Under the pieces are notes generated by a model. That model was not told the DNA's origin and did not search any database. It was given only the letters and a program-made list of their open reading frames with translations. Of a DNA stretch of 64,000 nucleotides, positions 44,518 to 53,874 are shown in pieces. Source of the DNA: an uncultured Verrucomicrobiota bacterium (lineage in GTDB: Bacteria; Verrucomicrobiota; Verrucomicrobiia; Verrucomicrobiales; Verrucomicrobiaceae); NCBI GenBank assembly GCA_903838675.1, contig CAILZI010000060.1, forward strand, positions 1 through 64,000, read 5' to 3'. A program made the translations under genes and the position numbers. The stretch's first letter is position 1. The number at the start of each line of letters is the position of its first letter.

Positions 44518-46374
44518 ATGCGCACCATCCTCGCACTCCTTCTTTTCTCCCACGTGGCCTTGACCGCCGAACCTGAGTTTCCCCTCACCGAAGATTCTAA
44601 GTCACAGCCTGACGTGCCCAAAGGAACGATGCTTAAGGGCAGCCACAGTGCAATGGAGACCAGCGTCTTTCCCGGCACCGAGCGTGAATACCAGATCTAC
44701 CTGCCCCCCGGTTTCGACAAGTCCAAGCCCGCCGCCTTCATGGTTTTTCAGGACGGCGTCATCTATCAGGCTCCCGTCGTTTTCGACAATCTCATCGCCA
44801 GACAGGACATTCCGCCTCTTGTCGGCATCTTCATCAAGCCCGGTGTGGTGCCTGCGGCCAATGACAAGGCCCTGCCGCGCTTCAACCGCAGCTACGAATA
44901 CGACAGCGTCACGCCCACCTACTCGCAGTTCCTCCTCGATGAGTTTCTGCCTGCCATCGAGAAAAAGCACGGCCTCCAACTCAGCACCGATCCCAATCTC
45001 GCCGCCATCTCCGGCAACAGCAGCGGCGGCATCTGCGCCTTCATGGTCGCCTGGCACCGCCCAGATCGCTTCCGCCGCGTCTTCACGGGTGTCGGCACCT
45101 ACGTCGGCATCCATGGCGCAGATCAGCTTCCCGTCCTCGTGCGCAAATTCGAGCCCAAGCCCCTCCGTGTCTTCCTCCAGTCCGGCACCGGCGACAACAA
45201 TCTCTACTGCGGCGACTGGTGGATGGCCAACCAGACGATGGAGCGCAGCCTCTCCTGGGCCGGCTACGATGTGAACCACGCCTGGGGCGAAGGCGGCCAC
45301 AACGCCAAACACGCCTCCCAAATCTTCCCTGACGTCCTCCGCTGGCTCTGGCGCGACTGGAAGACAAACATCGAAATCAAAGCGAACGCGAAAGGCGAGT
45401 CGAAGTGGAAGGGCTATGAGGTGGTCGGGGATGGGCAGTGGGAAGGTGTCTTGCACGACCCCAAAAAGACAGAGTTCGAAGAGCCAACGCTAACAGATCA
45501 AATGGCCGCCTTTGCGGATGGCACAGTGTATGTCCGCAGACGCTCCACTGAAAAGGATGTGGAGCTCTTCTCCCGGCTGGACGTCTCAGGGGCAAAAGAT
45601 GAAATCAAAGTTCTTGTGGCAGGTGACCTCGCAGGCTTCACAGCGGGCTCGGAGGACCATTTGCGTCTCTTCTTCAATGCGAGGCATCCCAGCAAGGCTG
45701 CCCGGATTGTGGACGTCTCACGGAGCGGAAAGGTGGAACACGAAATTGAATTTGGAGACAAGGGTAACAAATACGATCCACCCTACACCCGGCATGGTGC
45801 CATCTGCTGCGACAGTGCAGGCAGATTGTTTTTTGCGGGAGGCAATGATGCTTTGATTGGCAGGGTCGGCAGGGACGGAAGCTATTATTACCGTCATGGC
45901 TCGGAACTTCACTCTTTTGTATTGGGCTCGTCGGGAGGATTGATTTGCCTGTCACCTGATCAAAGCCTGCTTTACGTCACGGGATACGATGGGCGAATTG
46001 ATTGCCTTCATCTGCGCTCTGAGCCACCGTTGTTTGAGCATGCACAGCACTTTTACCTCACAGAGAATCCCTACGGCCTGATGTTTCCTGTAGAAGTCCG
46101 GACGATGTGCGTGGACGCCAACGGCTGGCTCTACGTCGCCACTTCGCTTGGCGTTCAAGTCTGCGACCAGGCCGGTCGCGTGAATTTCATCATCCCAACA
46201 CCTGGGGAGCCGCAGGACATCTGTTTCGGTGGCAAAGACCTTGGCGAACTTTTCATCGCCAGCCGAGGCCGAGGCCAGGATTACAGGACCCACATCTACA
46301 AGCGCTCCACCAAGGCCCACGGCATCGTCAGCGGCCAGATGGCTCCGATCAAACCACCGCCACCGAAGCTCTGA
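44518..46374 (+). CDS. secreted esterase fused to an SMP-30-like beta-propeller
   Basis: About 618 residues from the ATG at 44518, which starts a signal peptide (MRTILALLLFSHVALTA). Residues 45-290 form an esterase of the Fes/IroE or esterase-D type: ERE YQIYLPPGF, AAFMVFQDGVIY, ISGNSSGGICAFMVAWHRP with the nucleophile Ser, and WGEGGHNAKHAS with the His. Residues 330-618 are beta-propeller repeats (MCVDANGWLYVATSLGVQV, DICFGGKDLGELFIAS) like gluconolactonase/SMP-30. This combination occurs in Planctomycetes and Verrucomicrobia. The substrate is possibly an esterified sugar (inference). Divergent from the secreted triad. Confidence 0.8.
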   Translation: MRTILALLLFSHVALTAEPEFPLTEDSKSQPDVPKGTMLKGSHSAMETSVFPGTEREYQIYLPPGFDKSKPAAFMVFQDGVIYQAPVVFDNLIARQDIPPLVGIFIKPGVVPAANDKALPRFNRSYEYDSVTPTYSQFLLDEFLPAIEKKHGLQLSTDPNLAAISGNSSGGICAFMVAWHRPDRFRRVFTGVGTYVGIHGADQLPVLVRKFEPKPLRVFLQSGTGDNNLYCGDWWMANQTMERSLSWAGYDVNHAWGEGGHNAKHASQIFPDVLRWLWRDWKTNIEIKANAKGESKWKGYEVVGDGQWEGVLHDPKKTEFEEPTLTDQMAAFADGTVYVRRRSTEKDVELFSRLDVSGAKDEIKVLVAGDLAGFTAGSEDHLRLFFNARHPSKAARIVDVSRSGKVEHEIEFGDKGNKYDPPYTRHGAICCDSAGRLFFAGGNDALIGRVGRDGSYYYRHGSELHSFVLGSSGGLICLSPDQSLLYVTGYDGRIDCLHLRSEPPLFEHAQHFYLTENPYGLMFPVEVRTMCVDANGWLYVATSLGVQVCDQAGRVNFIIPTPGEPQDICFGGKDLGELFIASRGRGQDYRTHIYKRSTKAHGIVSGQMAPIKPPPPKL

Positions 46375-46558
46375 AGCACCACCAGCATGACTCAAAAGTC
46401 GGCGCGATAGGCCCATGCCCTGCGTGCCCACCCCCGTTAAGGTTCAATGGATTACTTTCCGCAGGCTAAGATTAGCTTCAGTCACCAAAAAAATGAAGAT
46501 GATTCCGATTTGCTGCACGTATTTTGTATGGCACTAAGTTCGCCCCCCCAACCATTGA

Positions 46559-47812
46559 ATGCAGAGTACTGAAGCAGCGCCGACCAAGTTACATATAACT
46601 TCCAAGAAAAACCTCTCACGCGCTGCTTTACTGACAATAGGCATTCTGCTTGGGGCCGCGTTGATGAAATGGTATGATCACGCGGAAGAATCCGGCAGCG
46701 TCACGGCTTCCTTGCTTGGACAGCAGTTGCGCCCCGGCCCATGGGGGGAGGTTTACTACACACCTTTCTCCATCGCTGCTCCGGAGGAGCTTCTGCCACT
46801 GCGCAAGCTGGAGGAAGCCGGCACTCGCTGGGTCTTTCCCCATGCCCATTACAGCGATGTAGAGCGCCTGCTGGAATCCACCGGAATGCCGGCAAACCTT
46901 TCGGCAGAACTCATGGCCCCTGATGTGCTGGTGCAAAACCCTGAGGGCATGGAAATGGTGCCCTCTGCCAAAACCTTGCTCGCTCTTCCTGCCGGACCGC
47001 GCAAAAAGCTTTACCAGGCCCTCCTGCGCTATCCAGAAAATCGTGGCCAGATCACATTCATTCACAATCACACTCTGGGAGACCGTTTTGGTGGCGCGCA
47101 CAACGGTGAGCATACACTGATGCTCTTCAAGCAGTTGTGCTGCGAACATGGCGACTATCTTGTCTTCAGTGGCCTCTCGGTGGTCCTGGCACAACTCCCT
47201 ACCTATGAGGAAAAACGGGACTTCATGCGCGGGCTCACAAGCCAGCGTACGCTGACGATGCGCATACGCATCAAACCGGGGGAAGATGTCAGCGCCCTGG
47301 CGAACTACTGGGGCAAGGGCATTAAGGGCACCGATGTACGCACCATCCTCGAATCCCTGGCGGAGGCACCGAACGGCGGGACCTTGGGGGTTATCACCCT
47401 GCTGCCGCCTCTGCCTGCTTCTCAAATGTTCTTTTATCCCATGCCGGACAATCCTTTGAACGGTCCTGCCCCGGTGCGCGACTGCCACTGGACATCGTTT
47501 AACTTTTTTAATGATGTGGCGGACCAGCTGATGAGTGACCCTGCTCACTTCATGCAGAAACTGAAGGAGGATTACATTCCCGCTGCTGGTGATCCGCGCT
47601 ATGGGGACATCGCCTTTTTCTCCAAACCTTCTGGTGGCGTGGTCCATTCGGCGGTATATCTGGCGGACGACATTCTCTTCACCAAAAATGGGGCCACATT
47701 CACCTATCCTTGGATGCTCGAAACCATGTCAGACCTCCTCAAGCAGTACTCCTTTCAAGTTGAGCCGGACGAAAAACTGGTGGTGAGTTACTACCGCCAC
47801 AAGAGCATGTAG
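46559..47812 (+). CDS. membrane-anchored protein with NlpC/P60-like domain
   Basis: A 417-residue protein with an N-terminal transmembrane anchor (about residues 22-39, LLTIGILLGAALMKWY) and a large periplasmic part. The last 110 residues resemble an NlpC/P60-type papain fold. RDCHWTSFNFF has the candidate nucleophile Cys309, YGDIAFFSKP matches the G-D-x-x-F-F strand, and VVHSAVYLADD has the candidate His363. The middle domain (LVFSGLSVVLAQLPTYEEKRD) is unassigned. Relatives of this fold cleave peptidoglycan stem peptides. The assignment is by pattern only. It is followed after 2 bases by a small gene, so the two are probably co-translated. Confidence 0.6.
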   Translation: MQSTEAAPTKLHITSKKNLSRAALLTIGILLGAALMKWYDHAEESGSVTASLLGQQLRPGPWGEVYYTPFSIAAPEELLPLRKLEEAGTRWVFPHAHYSDVERLLESTGMPANLSAELMAPDVLVQNPEGMEMVPSAKTLLALPAGPRKKLYQALLRYPENRGQITFIHNHTLGDRFGGAHNGEHTLMLFKQLCCEHGDYLVFSGLSVVLAQLPTYEEKRDFMRGLTSQRTLTMRIRIKPGEDVSALANYWGKGIKGTDVRTILESLAEAPNGGTLGVITLLPPLPASQMFFYPMPDNPLNGPAPVRDCHWTSFNFFNDVADQLMSDPAHFMQKLKEDYIPAAGDPRYGDIAFFSKPSGGVVHSAVYLADDILFTKNGATFTYPWMLETMSDLLKQYSFQVEPDEKLVVSYYRHKSM

Positions 47813-47814
47813 TC

Positions 47815-48051
47815 ATGACTTCCCTCGACCTTCTGCGCACACTTCTCCAGCGTCGCATCGCACTCATCGCAGACCATGCGTTTCGGGATCGTGATGCGGC
47901 CGCGCATTTGGAGGCCTTGAAGCAGGTCTCCGAGGAGCTCGGGGCCGAGCATCTCAAACTCCGCGGCCAACTCCCGCCAAGACTGAATCATTTTCTCACC
48001 CAGGCCAGTTTCTCCAAGGCCTTGGAATATCTCGATAGCTCGGAAGGCTGA
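47815..48051 (+). CDS. small helical protein coupled to the NlpC/P60-like gene
   Basis: A 78-residue protein that begins with an ATG 2 bases after the preceding stop. It is nearly all helical (LLRTLLQRRIALIADHAFRD, AHLEALKQVSEELGAEH) with no signal peptide or membrane segment, so cytosolic. No family recognised. Because it is translationally linked to a membrane-anchored, papain-like protein, it may be a cytosolic partner or regulator (inference). Confidence 0.5.
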   Translation: MTSLDLLRTLLQRRIALIADHAFRDRDAAAHLEALKQVSEELGAEHLKLRGQLPPRLNHFLTQASFSKALEYLDSSEG

Positions 48052-48073
48052 GCGCGTTGAAGTCGGTTCAACC

Positions 48074-49657
48074 ATGAACCGTTTCCTTGTTCTCATGACT
48101 CTGCTGTGCCTTGCTTTTGCCGTCACGGCTGGTGCTGGTGATAAACCCAACATCATCTTCATCCTTTGCGATGATCTGGGCTATGGCGATGTGAAATGCC
48201 TCAATCCCCACGGCAAGATCACCACACCAAGCTTCGACCGTCTTGCCAAAGAGGGCATGATTTTCACGGATGCTCATTCCGGCTCCAGTGTCTGCACGCC
48301 CACACGCTACGGGGTGATGACCGGCCGCTACGCCTGGCGCTCAAAGCTGCAAAGCGGCGTGCTCGGCGGCCTCAGCCCGCGCTTGATTGAGCAGGGACGC
48401 CTGACCGTGCCGGGAATGCTCAAGGCCCAGGGCTACTCCACTCACTGCGTGGGCAAATGGCACCTGGGCATGGACTGGGTGCGCACTGGCCCCACCGAGG
48501 AACTGAACATCGAAAAGGCCGAGCAGGTGAACAACGTCGACTACACCAAGCCCATCACCAACGGCCCCACCAGCGTCGGCTTCGACACCTACTTTGGCAT
48601 CAGCGCATCGCTGGACATGGTGCCCTACTGCTTCATCGAAAACGATCACGTCGTGGCCAATCCCACGGAAAAGATCAAGCTCCTCATGAACGCAGGTGGC
48701 CGCTTGAGCTACACCCGCGAAGGCCCCGGCTCCCCCGGCTTCCGTGGCGAGGATGTGCTGCCCACCTTCACCAAAGAGGCAAAGAAGGTCATCGAGTCGA
48801 AAGTAAAACAGGGCGCGCCGTTTTTCCTCTACCTGCCGCTAAACTCCCCTCACACCCCCATCCTGCCCAGTGAAAAGTGGCAGGGCAAAAGCGGCATCAG
48901 CCTCTATGCGGACTTCGTCATGGAAACGGACGACGCCATCGGCCAGATCATGCGCGCTACGGACGAGGCTGGCATCGCCAAGGACACGCTCATCATCGTC
49001 ACCAGTGACAACGGCTGCTCGCCCAGCGCCGACTACCCCAAGCTGCTCGCCGCAGGTCACAATCCCAGCTACAACATGCGCGGTCACAAGGCGGACATCT
49101 TTGACGGCGGTCATCGCGTGCCCTTCATCGTCCGCTGGCCCGCGAAGGTGAAAGGCGGCCAGACTTCCGCCCAGATCGTCTGTCTCACCGATTTCATGGC
49201 CACAGCTGCTGACGCCGTCGGTGCGAAGTTTCCCGAGAACGCCGCCGAGGACAGCTTCAGCATCCTTCCCGCGCTCCTAGGTGAATCCGGCAAGCCGACC
49301 CGCCAGAGCGTGATCCACCATTCCATCAACGGCTCCTTCGCTTTGCGCGAAGGCGACTGGAAGCTCGAACTCTGCGCCGGTTCCGGTGGCTGGAGCGACC
49401 CACGTCCCGGCAGCCCCGGCGAAAAAGGTCTTCCCGACACCCAGCTCTACAACCTGAAAACAGACATCGCTGAGAAAGACAACCTGCAAGGCAGCCACCC
49501 TGAAATCGTGACCAAGCTGTCCACCGAACTCGAACACATCGTCACCAGCGGCCGCAGCACTCCCGGTGCTCCTCAGCAAAACGCCGTGCCGGTCGTCCTC
49601 CGCAAGCCCACACCTGCCCCACAGCCAAAGCCGAATGCAAAGAAAAAGGCCAGGTGA
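48074..49657 (+). CDS. secreted sulfatase (formylglycine type)
   Basis: A 527-residue secreted sulfatase (signal peptide MNRFLVLMTLLCLAFAV). IIFILCDDLGYGDV supplies the metal-binding Asp pair (33-34). SSVCTPTRYGVMTGRY has the C-x-P-x-R sulfatase signature, with Cys74 to be oxidised to formylglycine by a separate maturase not in the window. SPHTPILPSEKW and VTSDNG match the rest of the active site. It removes sulfate esters from sulfated sugars, a hallmark of marine or plant-polymer degradation. The last 30 residues are basic and Pro-rich. It is 22 bases after the small helical gene and upstream of DUF1800/DUF1501 genes. Confidence 0.92.
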   Translation: MNRFLVLMTLLCLAFAVTAGAGDKPNIIFILCDDLGYGDVKCLNPHGKITTPSFDRLAKEGMIFTDAHSGSSVCTPTRYGVMTGRYAWRSKLQSGVLGGLSPRLIEQGRLTVPGMLKAQGYSTHCVGKWHLGMDWVRTGPTEELNIEKAEQVNNVDYTKPITNGPTSVGFDTYFGISASLDMVPYCFIENDHVVANPTEKIKLLMNAGGRLSYTREGPGSPGFRGEDVLPTFTKEAKKVIESKVKQGAPFFLYLPLNSPHTPILPSEKWQGKSGISLYADFVMETDDAIGQIMRATDEAGIAKDTLIIVTSDNGCSPSADYPKLLAAGHNPSYNMRGHKADIFDGGHRVPFIVRWPAKVKGGQTSAQIVCLTDFMATAADAVGAKFPENAAEDSFSILPALLGESGKPTRQSVIHHSINGSFALREGDWKLELCAGSGGWSDPRPGSPGEKGLPDTQLYNLKTDIAEKDNLQGSHPEIVTKLSTELEHIVTSGRSTPGAPQQNAVPVVLRKPTPAPQPKPNAKKKAR

Positions 49658-49708
49658 GCCTCCCGCATTTGCCTTGCCCCCAGCCTCAATTTACGATTCA
49701 CTCCTCCC

Positions 49709-51352
49709 ATGCCCGCCACCGATCCACAGCTTGATCTCCGCCGCTGGTTGAACCGCGCGACTTTTGGCATCACGCCAGCATTGCTGGATGAAGTGCAGAG
49801 CACTGGCTGGGAAACCTGGGTCACCACCCAGCTCGCACCCGATGAGAAGTCGGACACGGACTGTCTCAAGCGCCTGAAAAATCTCCGCCTCCATATCGAG
49901 TATGAAACTCAGCCCATGGCGGCTGCAGCGGCCGCAGGCACGAAGCCCATGATGGCCACCAAGGAGGCCAGGAAGGTCAATGAGAACCGTCCGCTCCGTC
50001 TGCTGGATCAGCCGCTGGAGCAGACCTTCCCGCTGTATGGCAAAGACGACGTGAATTACGAGGAGAAAAGCCGTGCCATGGAAGAGGTGATGATGGCCTC
50101 GCTTCTGCGTTCCGTGCACAGCAAGTGGCAGCTGCGCGAGATGCTGGCTGAGTTCTGGCACAATCATTTCAGCGTGAACGCGGACAAAGACGAATCCGTG
50201 ATGCTCGCCCTGCCGACGTATGATCGCGATGTGATCCGTGCAAACGCTCTCGGAAACTTCCGCGTCATGCTGCAGGGCGTCGCACAAAACGCCGCGATGA
50301 TCTATTACCTAGACGGCGTCGAAAGCAAAGCCTGCCCGGCCAATGAAAACTTCGCACGTGAGCTGTTCGAGTTGCATACCCTGGGTGCGCGGAATTATCT
50401 CAATCATCTTTACACGAAGTGGCGTGAAGTGCCCGGTGCGCTCGAAGGAAAACCCGTGGGCTACATCGACCAGGACGTCTATGAAGCCGCACGCGCCTTC
50501 ACCGGCTGGACCGTCGAAAACGGCAATGAAGACGACGACGGTGCCAAGCGCCCCAACACCGGCAAGTTCATGGTGCGTGAGGCATGGCATGATCCTTACC
50601 AAAAGCGCGTGCTCGCCATAGAGTTTGATTCCCAGCGCCCCGCCTTGGAAGACGGCATGCGTGTCATTGATCTCGTGGCACGTCATCCGGCCACGGCACG
50701 TCACATCGCCGAAAAACTCTGCCGCCGCTTCCTCGGTGACGCGCCACCGGAGTCACTCATCAAGCAGGCCGCCGCGGAGTTCACCGCAGCGATTGATGCC
50801 CCCGATCAAATCGCCCGCGTCATGAAACTGATTCTGCTCAGCGCGGAGTATCGCAGCGCTCCGGCCACGAAGTTCAAGCGCCCCCTGGAATTTCTCGCCA
50901 GTTATCTGCGCATCACCGGTGCGGACTTCGCCCCGCGCATGGATGTGGTCTATCAGCTCGATGAAATGGGCCAGCGCCTCTTCCGCTGGCCCACGCCCAC
51001 GGGACATCCTGACACCAAGGATTATTGGCAGAGCGGCACCTTTTTGCTGCGGCGCTGGAATCTTCCCCTAGTGCTCCGTGACGACAGTTGGAAGGGCATC
51101 GCCTCCTTCCATTTTCTCACGCTGACGCCAGCGGACTGCACCACCGCAGGAAAGGTGTTGTCCTTCTGGAGCCAGCGTCTGCTCGGCCAGGAGGTGGCGG
51201 AGAAAAGCCGTGCCGTTCTGCTGCAGGTGCTCACCGATGACGATGAAGCAACAGCCGCTTCCGAGTTCAGCGGTGATGACAAAGACCGCGACATCCGCAT
51301 CGCCTCATGCGTGGCACTGATCGCAGCCTCGCCAGAATTTCAGTATCGTTGA
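49709..51352 (+). CDS. DUF1800-family protein
   Basis: A 547-residue protein of the DUF1800 type, which typically sits next to a DUF1501 gene. It begins LDLRRWLNRATFGITPALLD, and includes MLAEFWHNHFSVNADKDES (W-x-N-H-F) and ENFARELFELHTLGARNY, the conserved family core. No signal peptide was recognised. The product has no demonstrated activity; the DUF1501 partner is proposed to act on, or help secrete, surface polysaccharide or calcium-binding proteins. Followed after 16 bases by the DUF1501 gene in the same direction. Confidence 0.9.
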   Translation: MPATDPQLDLRRWLNRATFGITPALLDEVQSTGWETWVTTQLAPDEKSDTDCLKRLKNLRLHIEYETQPMAAAAAAGTKPMMATKEARKVNENRPLRLLDQPLEQTFPLYGKDDVNYEEKSRAMEEVMMASLLRSVHSKWQLREMLAEFWHNHFSVNADKDESVMLALPTYDRDVIRANALGNFRVMLQGVAQNAAMIYYLDGVESKACPANENFARELFELHTLGARNYLNHLYTKWREVPGALEGKPVGYIDQDVYEAARAFTGWTVENGNEDDDGAKRPNTGKFMVREAWHDPYQKRVLAIEFDSQRPALEDGMRVIDLVARHPATARHIAEKLCRRFLGDAPPESLIKQAAAEFTAAIDAPDQIARVMKLILLSAEYRSAPATKFKRPLEFLASYLRITGADFAPRMDVVYQLDEMGQRLFRWPTPTGHPDTKDYWQSGTFLLRRWNLPLVLRDDSWKGIASFHFLTLTPADCTTAGKVLSFWSQRLLGQEVAEKSRAVLLQVLTDDDEATAASEFSGDDKDRDIRIASCVALIAASPEFQYR

Positions 51353-51368
51353 TCAAAATCCCATCCTC

Positions 51369-52637
51369 ATGAACACGACAGCCTCATCACTCACCCGCCG
51401 CTCGTTGCTGCGTCGCGCACTCGGTGCCTCGTGTCTCACTCTCGGCGGTGGCGGCATTCAGCGGCTGGCCTTTGCCGAAGACAGCGCAGCAGCTTCAGGA
51501 CGTGACCTCCTCGTGACAATTTTCCTGCGCGGCGGTTGCGATGGCCTCGGCGTACTCGCGCCCGTCGATGATTCGAATTACCGCGCCGCAAGGAAGGCTG
51601 ACCTGCGCATCCTCGAAAAAGGCGAGCGCCCTGGTCTTGCCATCAAAAATGGCTACGCGGGCCATGACTGGCGTCTGCATCACGACGCCTCTCCGTTGCA
51701 GGAACTGTATGATCACGGCGACCTCGCCATGATCCACGCCTGCGGTTTGAAGAACGGCACCCGCAGCCATTTCGATGCCCAGGACATGATGGAGCGCGGC
51801 ATCAATGAGCAGAAAAATCTCGGCCTCGGCACCGGCTGGCTCACCCGCCTGCTCGATTCACTTCCTGGCACAGGCCTGCTGCCCGGGCTGAGTGCAGATG
51901 GGGCCATGCCAGCCTCGTTGCTTGGCAGTTCTCGCGCGGCTGCCATCGCGAACCTGCAGGACTTCAGCTACTACGGCGACGACCGGCAGATGAAAGCACT
52001 GCGCCTCATGCACGCCCAGAGCGGTGAACTCGGCTCAGGTGGCAACCGCATGCTGACCCTGCTGCAGGAGGTGACCAGGAAGCTTCCAAAGAAGCCCGAC
52101 GGCGGCATTGCCGATTATCTGCCCACAAAAGGCGTGACCTATCCCGAGCACGATTTTTCAAATTCGCTCAAGACCGTGGCACAGCTTGCCAGGATGGAGA
52201 TCGGCCTGCAGGTCGCCGCCATCAACTACGGCGACTGGGACACGCACACCGGGCAGGACTATCGGTTGAATGATTTGGTGACAAACCTCGCCAAGCCGCT
52301 GCACGCTTTTTACGCTGACCTCGCAGCTCAGCGCCAGCGCACCACCATCGTCATCATGAGCGAGTTTGGCCGCCGTCTGAAATCCAATGAAAGCGGTGGC
52401 ACCGACCACGGCCATGGCAATCTCATGTGGGTGCTCGGCAGCGGCATCAAAGGCGGGCGCTGCCTCGGCCAGTGGCCCGGACTTGCAAACGAGCAGCTCG
52501 ACGAACACGCCGATCTCGCCATCACCACCGACTACCGCCAGGTGCTGAGCGAAGTGCTCCTGGCCCGGATGCATGGCGCTGAAGTGTCGAATGTGTTCCC
52601 GGGATTCAAGCCGGGGGCACCGCTGGGGCTGGTGTAA
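51369..52637 (+). CDS. Tat-exported DUF1501-family protein
   Basis: A 422-residue protein with a twin-arginine signal ([21 protein letters not shown]). The body resembles the alkaline-phosphatase/sulfatase fold: [48 protein letters not shown] and [23 protein letters not shown] with metal-binding D and H residues. DUF1501 proteins pair with DUF1800 or DUF1553 genes. Here the pair is DUF1800-DUF1501, probably forming one operon downstream of the sulfatase. Function uncharacterised, but export in folded form with bound metal is probable (inference). Confidence 0.92.
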   Translation: MNTTASSLTRRSLLRRALGASCLTLGGGGIQRLAFAEDSAAASGRDLLVTIFLRGGCDGLGVLAPVDDSNYRAARKADLRILEKGERPGLAIKNGYAGHDWRLHHDASPLQELYDHGDLAMIHACGLKNGTRSHFDAQDMMERGINEQKNLGLGTGWLTRLLDSLPGTGLLPGLSADGAMPASLLGSSRAAAIANLQDFSYYGDDRQMKALRLMHAQSGELGSGGNRMLTLLQEVTRKLPKKPDGGIADYLPTKGVTYPEHDFSNSLKTVAQLARMEIGLQVAAINYGDWDTHTGQDYRLNDLVTNLAKPLHAFYADLAAQRQRTTIVIMSEFGRRLKSNESGGTDHGHGNLMWVLGSGIKGGRCLGQWPGLANEQLDEHADLAITTDYRQVLSEVLLARMHGAEVSNVFPGFKPGAPLGLV

Positions 52638-52740
52638 TCCTCCGGCTGGCGTGCCCCTGCTGAAATCACGTAACTTTGTTCGTGCGTTCCCAAACCTTCC
52701 CGCTAACCTCGCCGCTCGTTTCCAAAACCAAGCAATCACC

Positions 52741-53769
52741 ATGAGCTACTCCTCACCCAAACTTCACAATGCAATGTGGCCCGGACTCGTCGGCAAAGGC
52801 GACGGCGAAGGCCAGGAACCACCGATCAGCCTCGAGAAGATGCTCGATCTCACCGCCGCAGCCAATGTGGACGGCCAGAAATTTGAAGGCATCGACTACT
52901 TCCTCTTCCTCCCTCACACCAATCCTGAGGCCAGCGACGACGAGATCAAGAAGATCGCCGATCTTATCGCCAGCAAAGGTTTCAGCGTCGGTTCCCTCGT
53001 GGCTCCCGTGTGGCCCGGCACCGTCGGTGACTCCGCCATGGGAGATGACGCACAGCAGGAAAAATTCCTCAGCGCCGTGAAAATGGCCTGCCGTATCGCC
53101 AAGGTTTTCAATGCTCACGGCGTCCGCAAATATGGAGTCATCCGCATCGACTCCGCCGAGTTCGGCATCGCCAAATGGCGTGAAAACCCCAAGGCCAGCA
53201 CCGCCCGCATCGTGGACACCTTCAAGAAGGCCGCCCAGATCGCCGCAGACAGCGGTGAGCGTCTCGCCGCCGAAGGCGAAATCTGCTGGGCTGGCATGCA
53301 CTCCTGGAAAGACATGCTCGACGTCCTCGAAGGCGTCGGCATGCCAAACGCCCTCGGCTTCCAGGCCGACCTCGCCCACACCTACCTCTACACCCTCGGC
53401 TACAATGCTCCTGAGCATGCTCTCCTCAAGGAAGGCTACAGCGAAGCCGAGTTCTGGGCTGCCTATGAGAAGATGACCGACGCCCTGCGCCCCTGGACCA
53501 TCGACTTCCACGTCGCTCAAAACGACGGCACCGTCCACGGCGCCGGCGCCCACGACAAGACCGGCAAGCATTGCCGTGCCGACGATCCAAACGGCAAGCT
53601 CGACATCACCAAGGCCTCCGGCTACTGGCTCAAAAATGCCGCCGCACGCGGCATCAAGCACATCTGCTGGGACGGTTGCATGTTCCCGAACGCCGTGCTC
53701 GAAACACCGGACACCTGGAACAAGATCCTCGCTGCGATGATCAAAGTCCGCGACGCCCACGGCTGGTAA
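52741..53769 (+). CDS. sugar-isomerase/epimerase-like TIM-barrel protein
   Basis: A 342-residue protein from the ATG at 52741; an upstream reading runs into the DUF1501 gene. It is a xylose-isomerase-like TIM barrel: [51 protein letters not shown] with the first metal Glu, and [32 protein letters not shown] supplying the Asp and His pattern. Members isomerise or epimerise free or phosphorylated sugars or inositols. Substrate unknown. A strong Rho-independent terminator follows its stop. Confidence 0.8.
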   Translation: MSYSSPKLHNAMWPGLVGKGDGEGQEPPISLEKMLDLTAAANVDGQKFEGIDYFLFLPHTNPEASDDEIKKIADLIASKGFSVGSLVAPVWPGTVGDSAMGDDAQQEKFLSAVKMACRIAKVFNAHGVRKYGVIRIDSAEFGIAKWRENPKASTARIVDTFKKAAQIAADSGERLAAEGEICWAGMHSWKDMLDVLEGVGMPNALGFQADLAHTYLYTLGYNAPEHALLKEGYSEAEFWAAYEKMTDALRPWTIDFHVAQNDGTVHGAGAHDKTGKHCRADDPNGKLDITKASGYWLKNAAARGIKHICWDGCMFPNAVLETPDTWNKILAAMIKVRDAHGW

Positions 53770-53795
53770 CAGCCCGGTTGTCAGTTCCGCTCTTC

Positions 53796-53832
53796 AACGC
53801 CGCAGAGTTGCAAAACTCTGCGGCGTTTTTTT
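53796..53832 (+). terminator. Rho-independent terminator
   Basis: Downstream of the TIM-barrel gene. A perfect 14-base stem (53796-53809 with 53814-53827) and a 4-base GCAA loop are followed by a run of seven T residues within 53826-53832. It should end transcription of the 48-54 kb plus-strand genes and insulate them from the MORN-like gene downstream. Confidence 0.9.
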
Positions 53833-53874
53833 GAGCTTGCCTCCACGCTCCCCTCCCGTGCTACCCTCCCCGTC

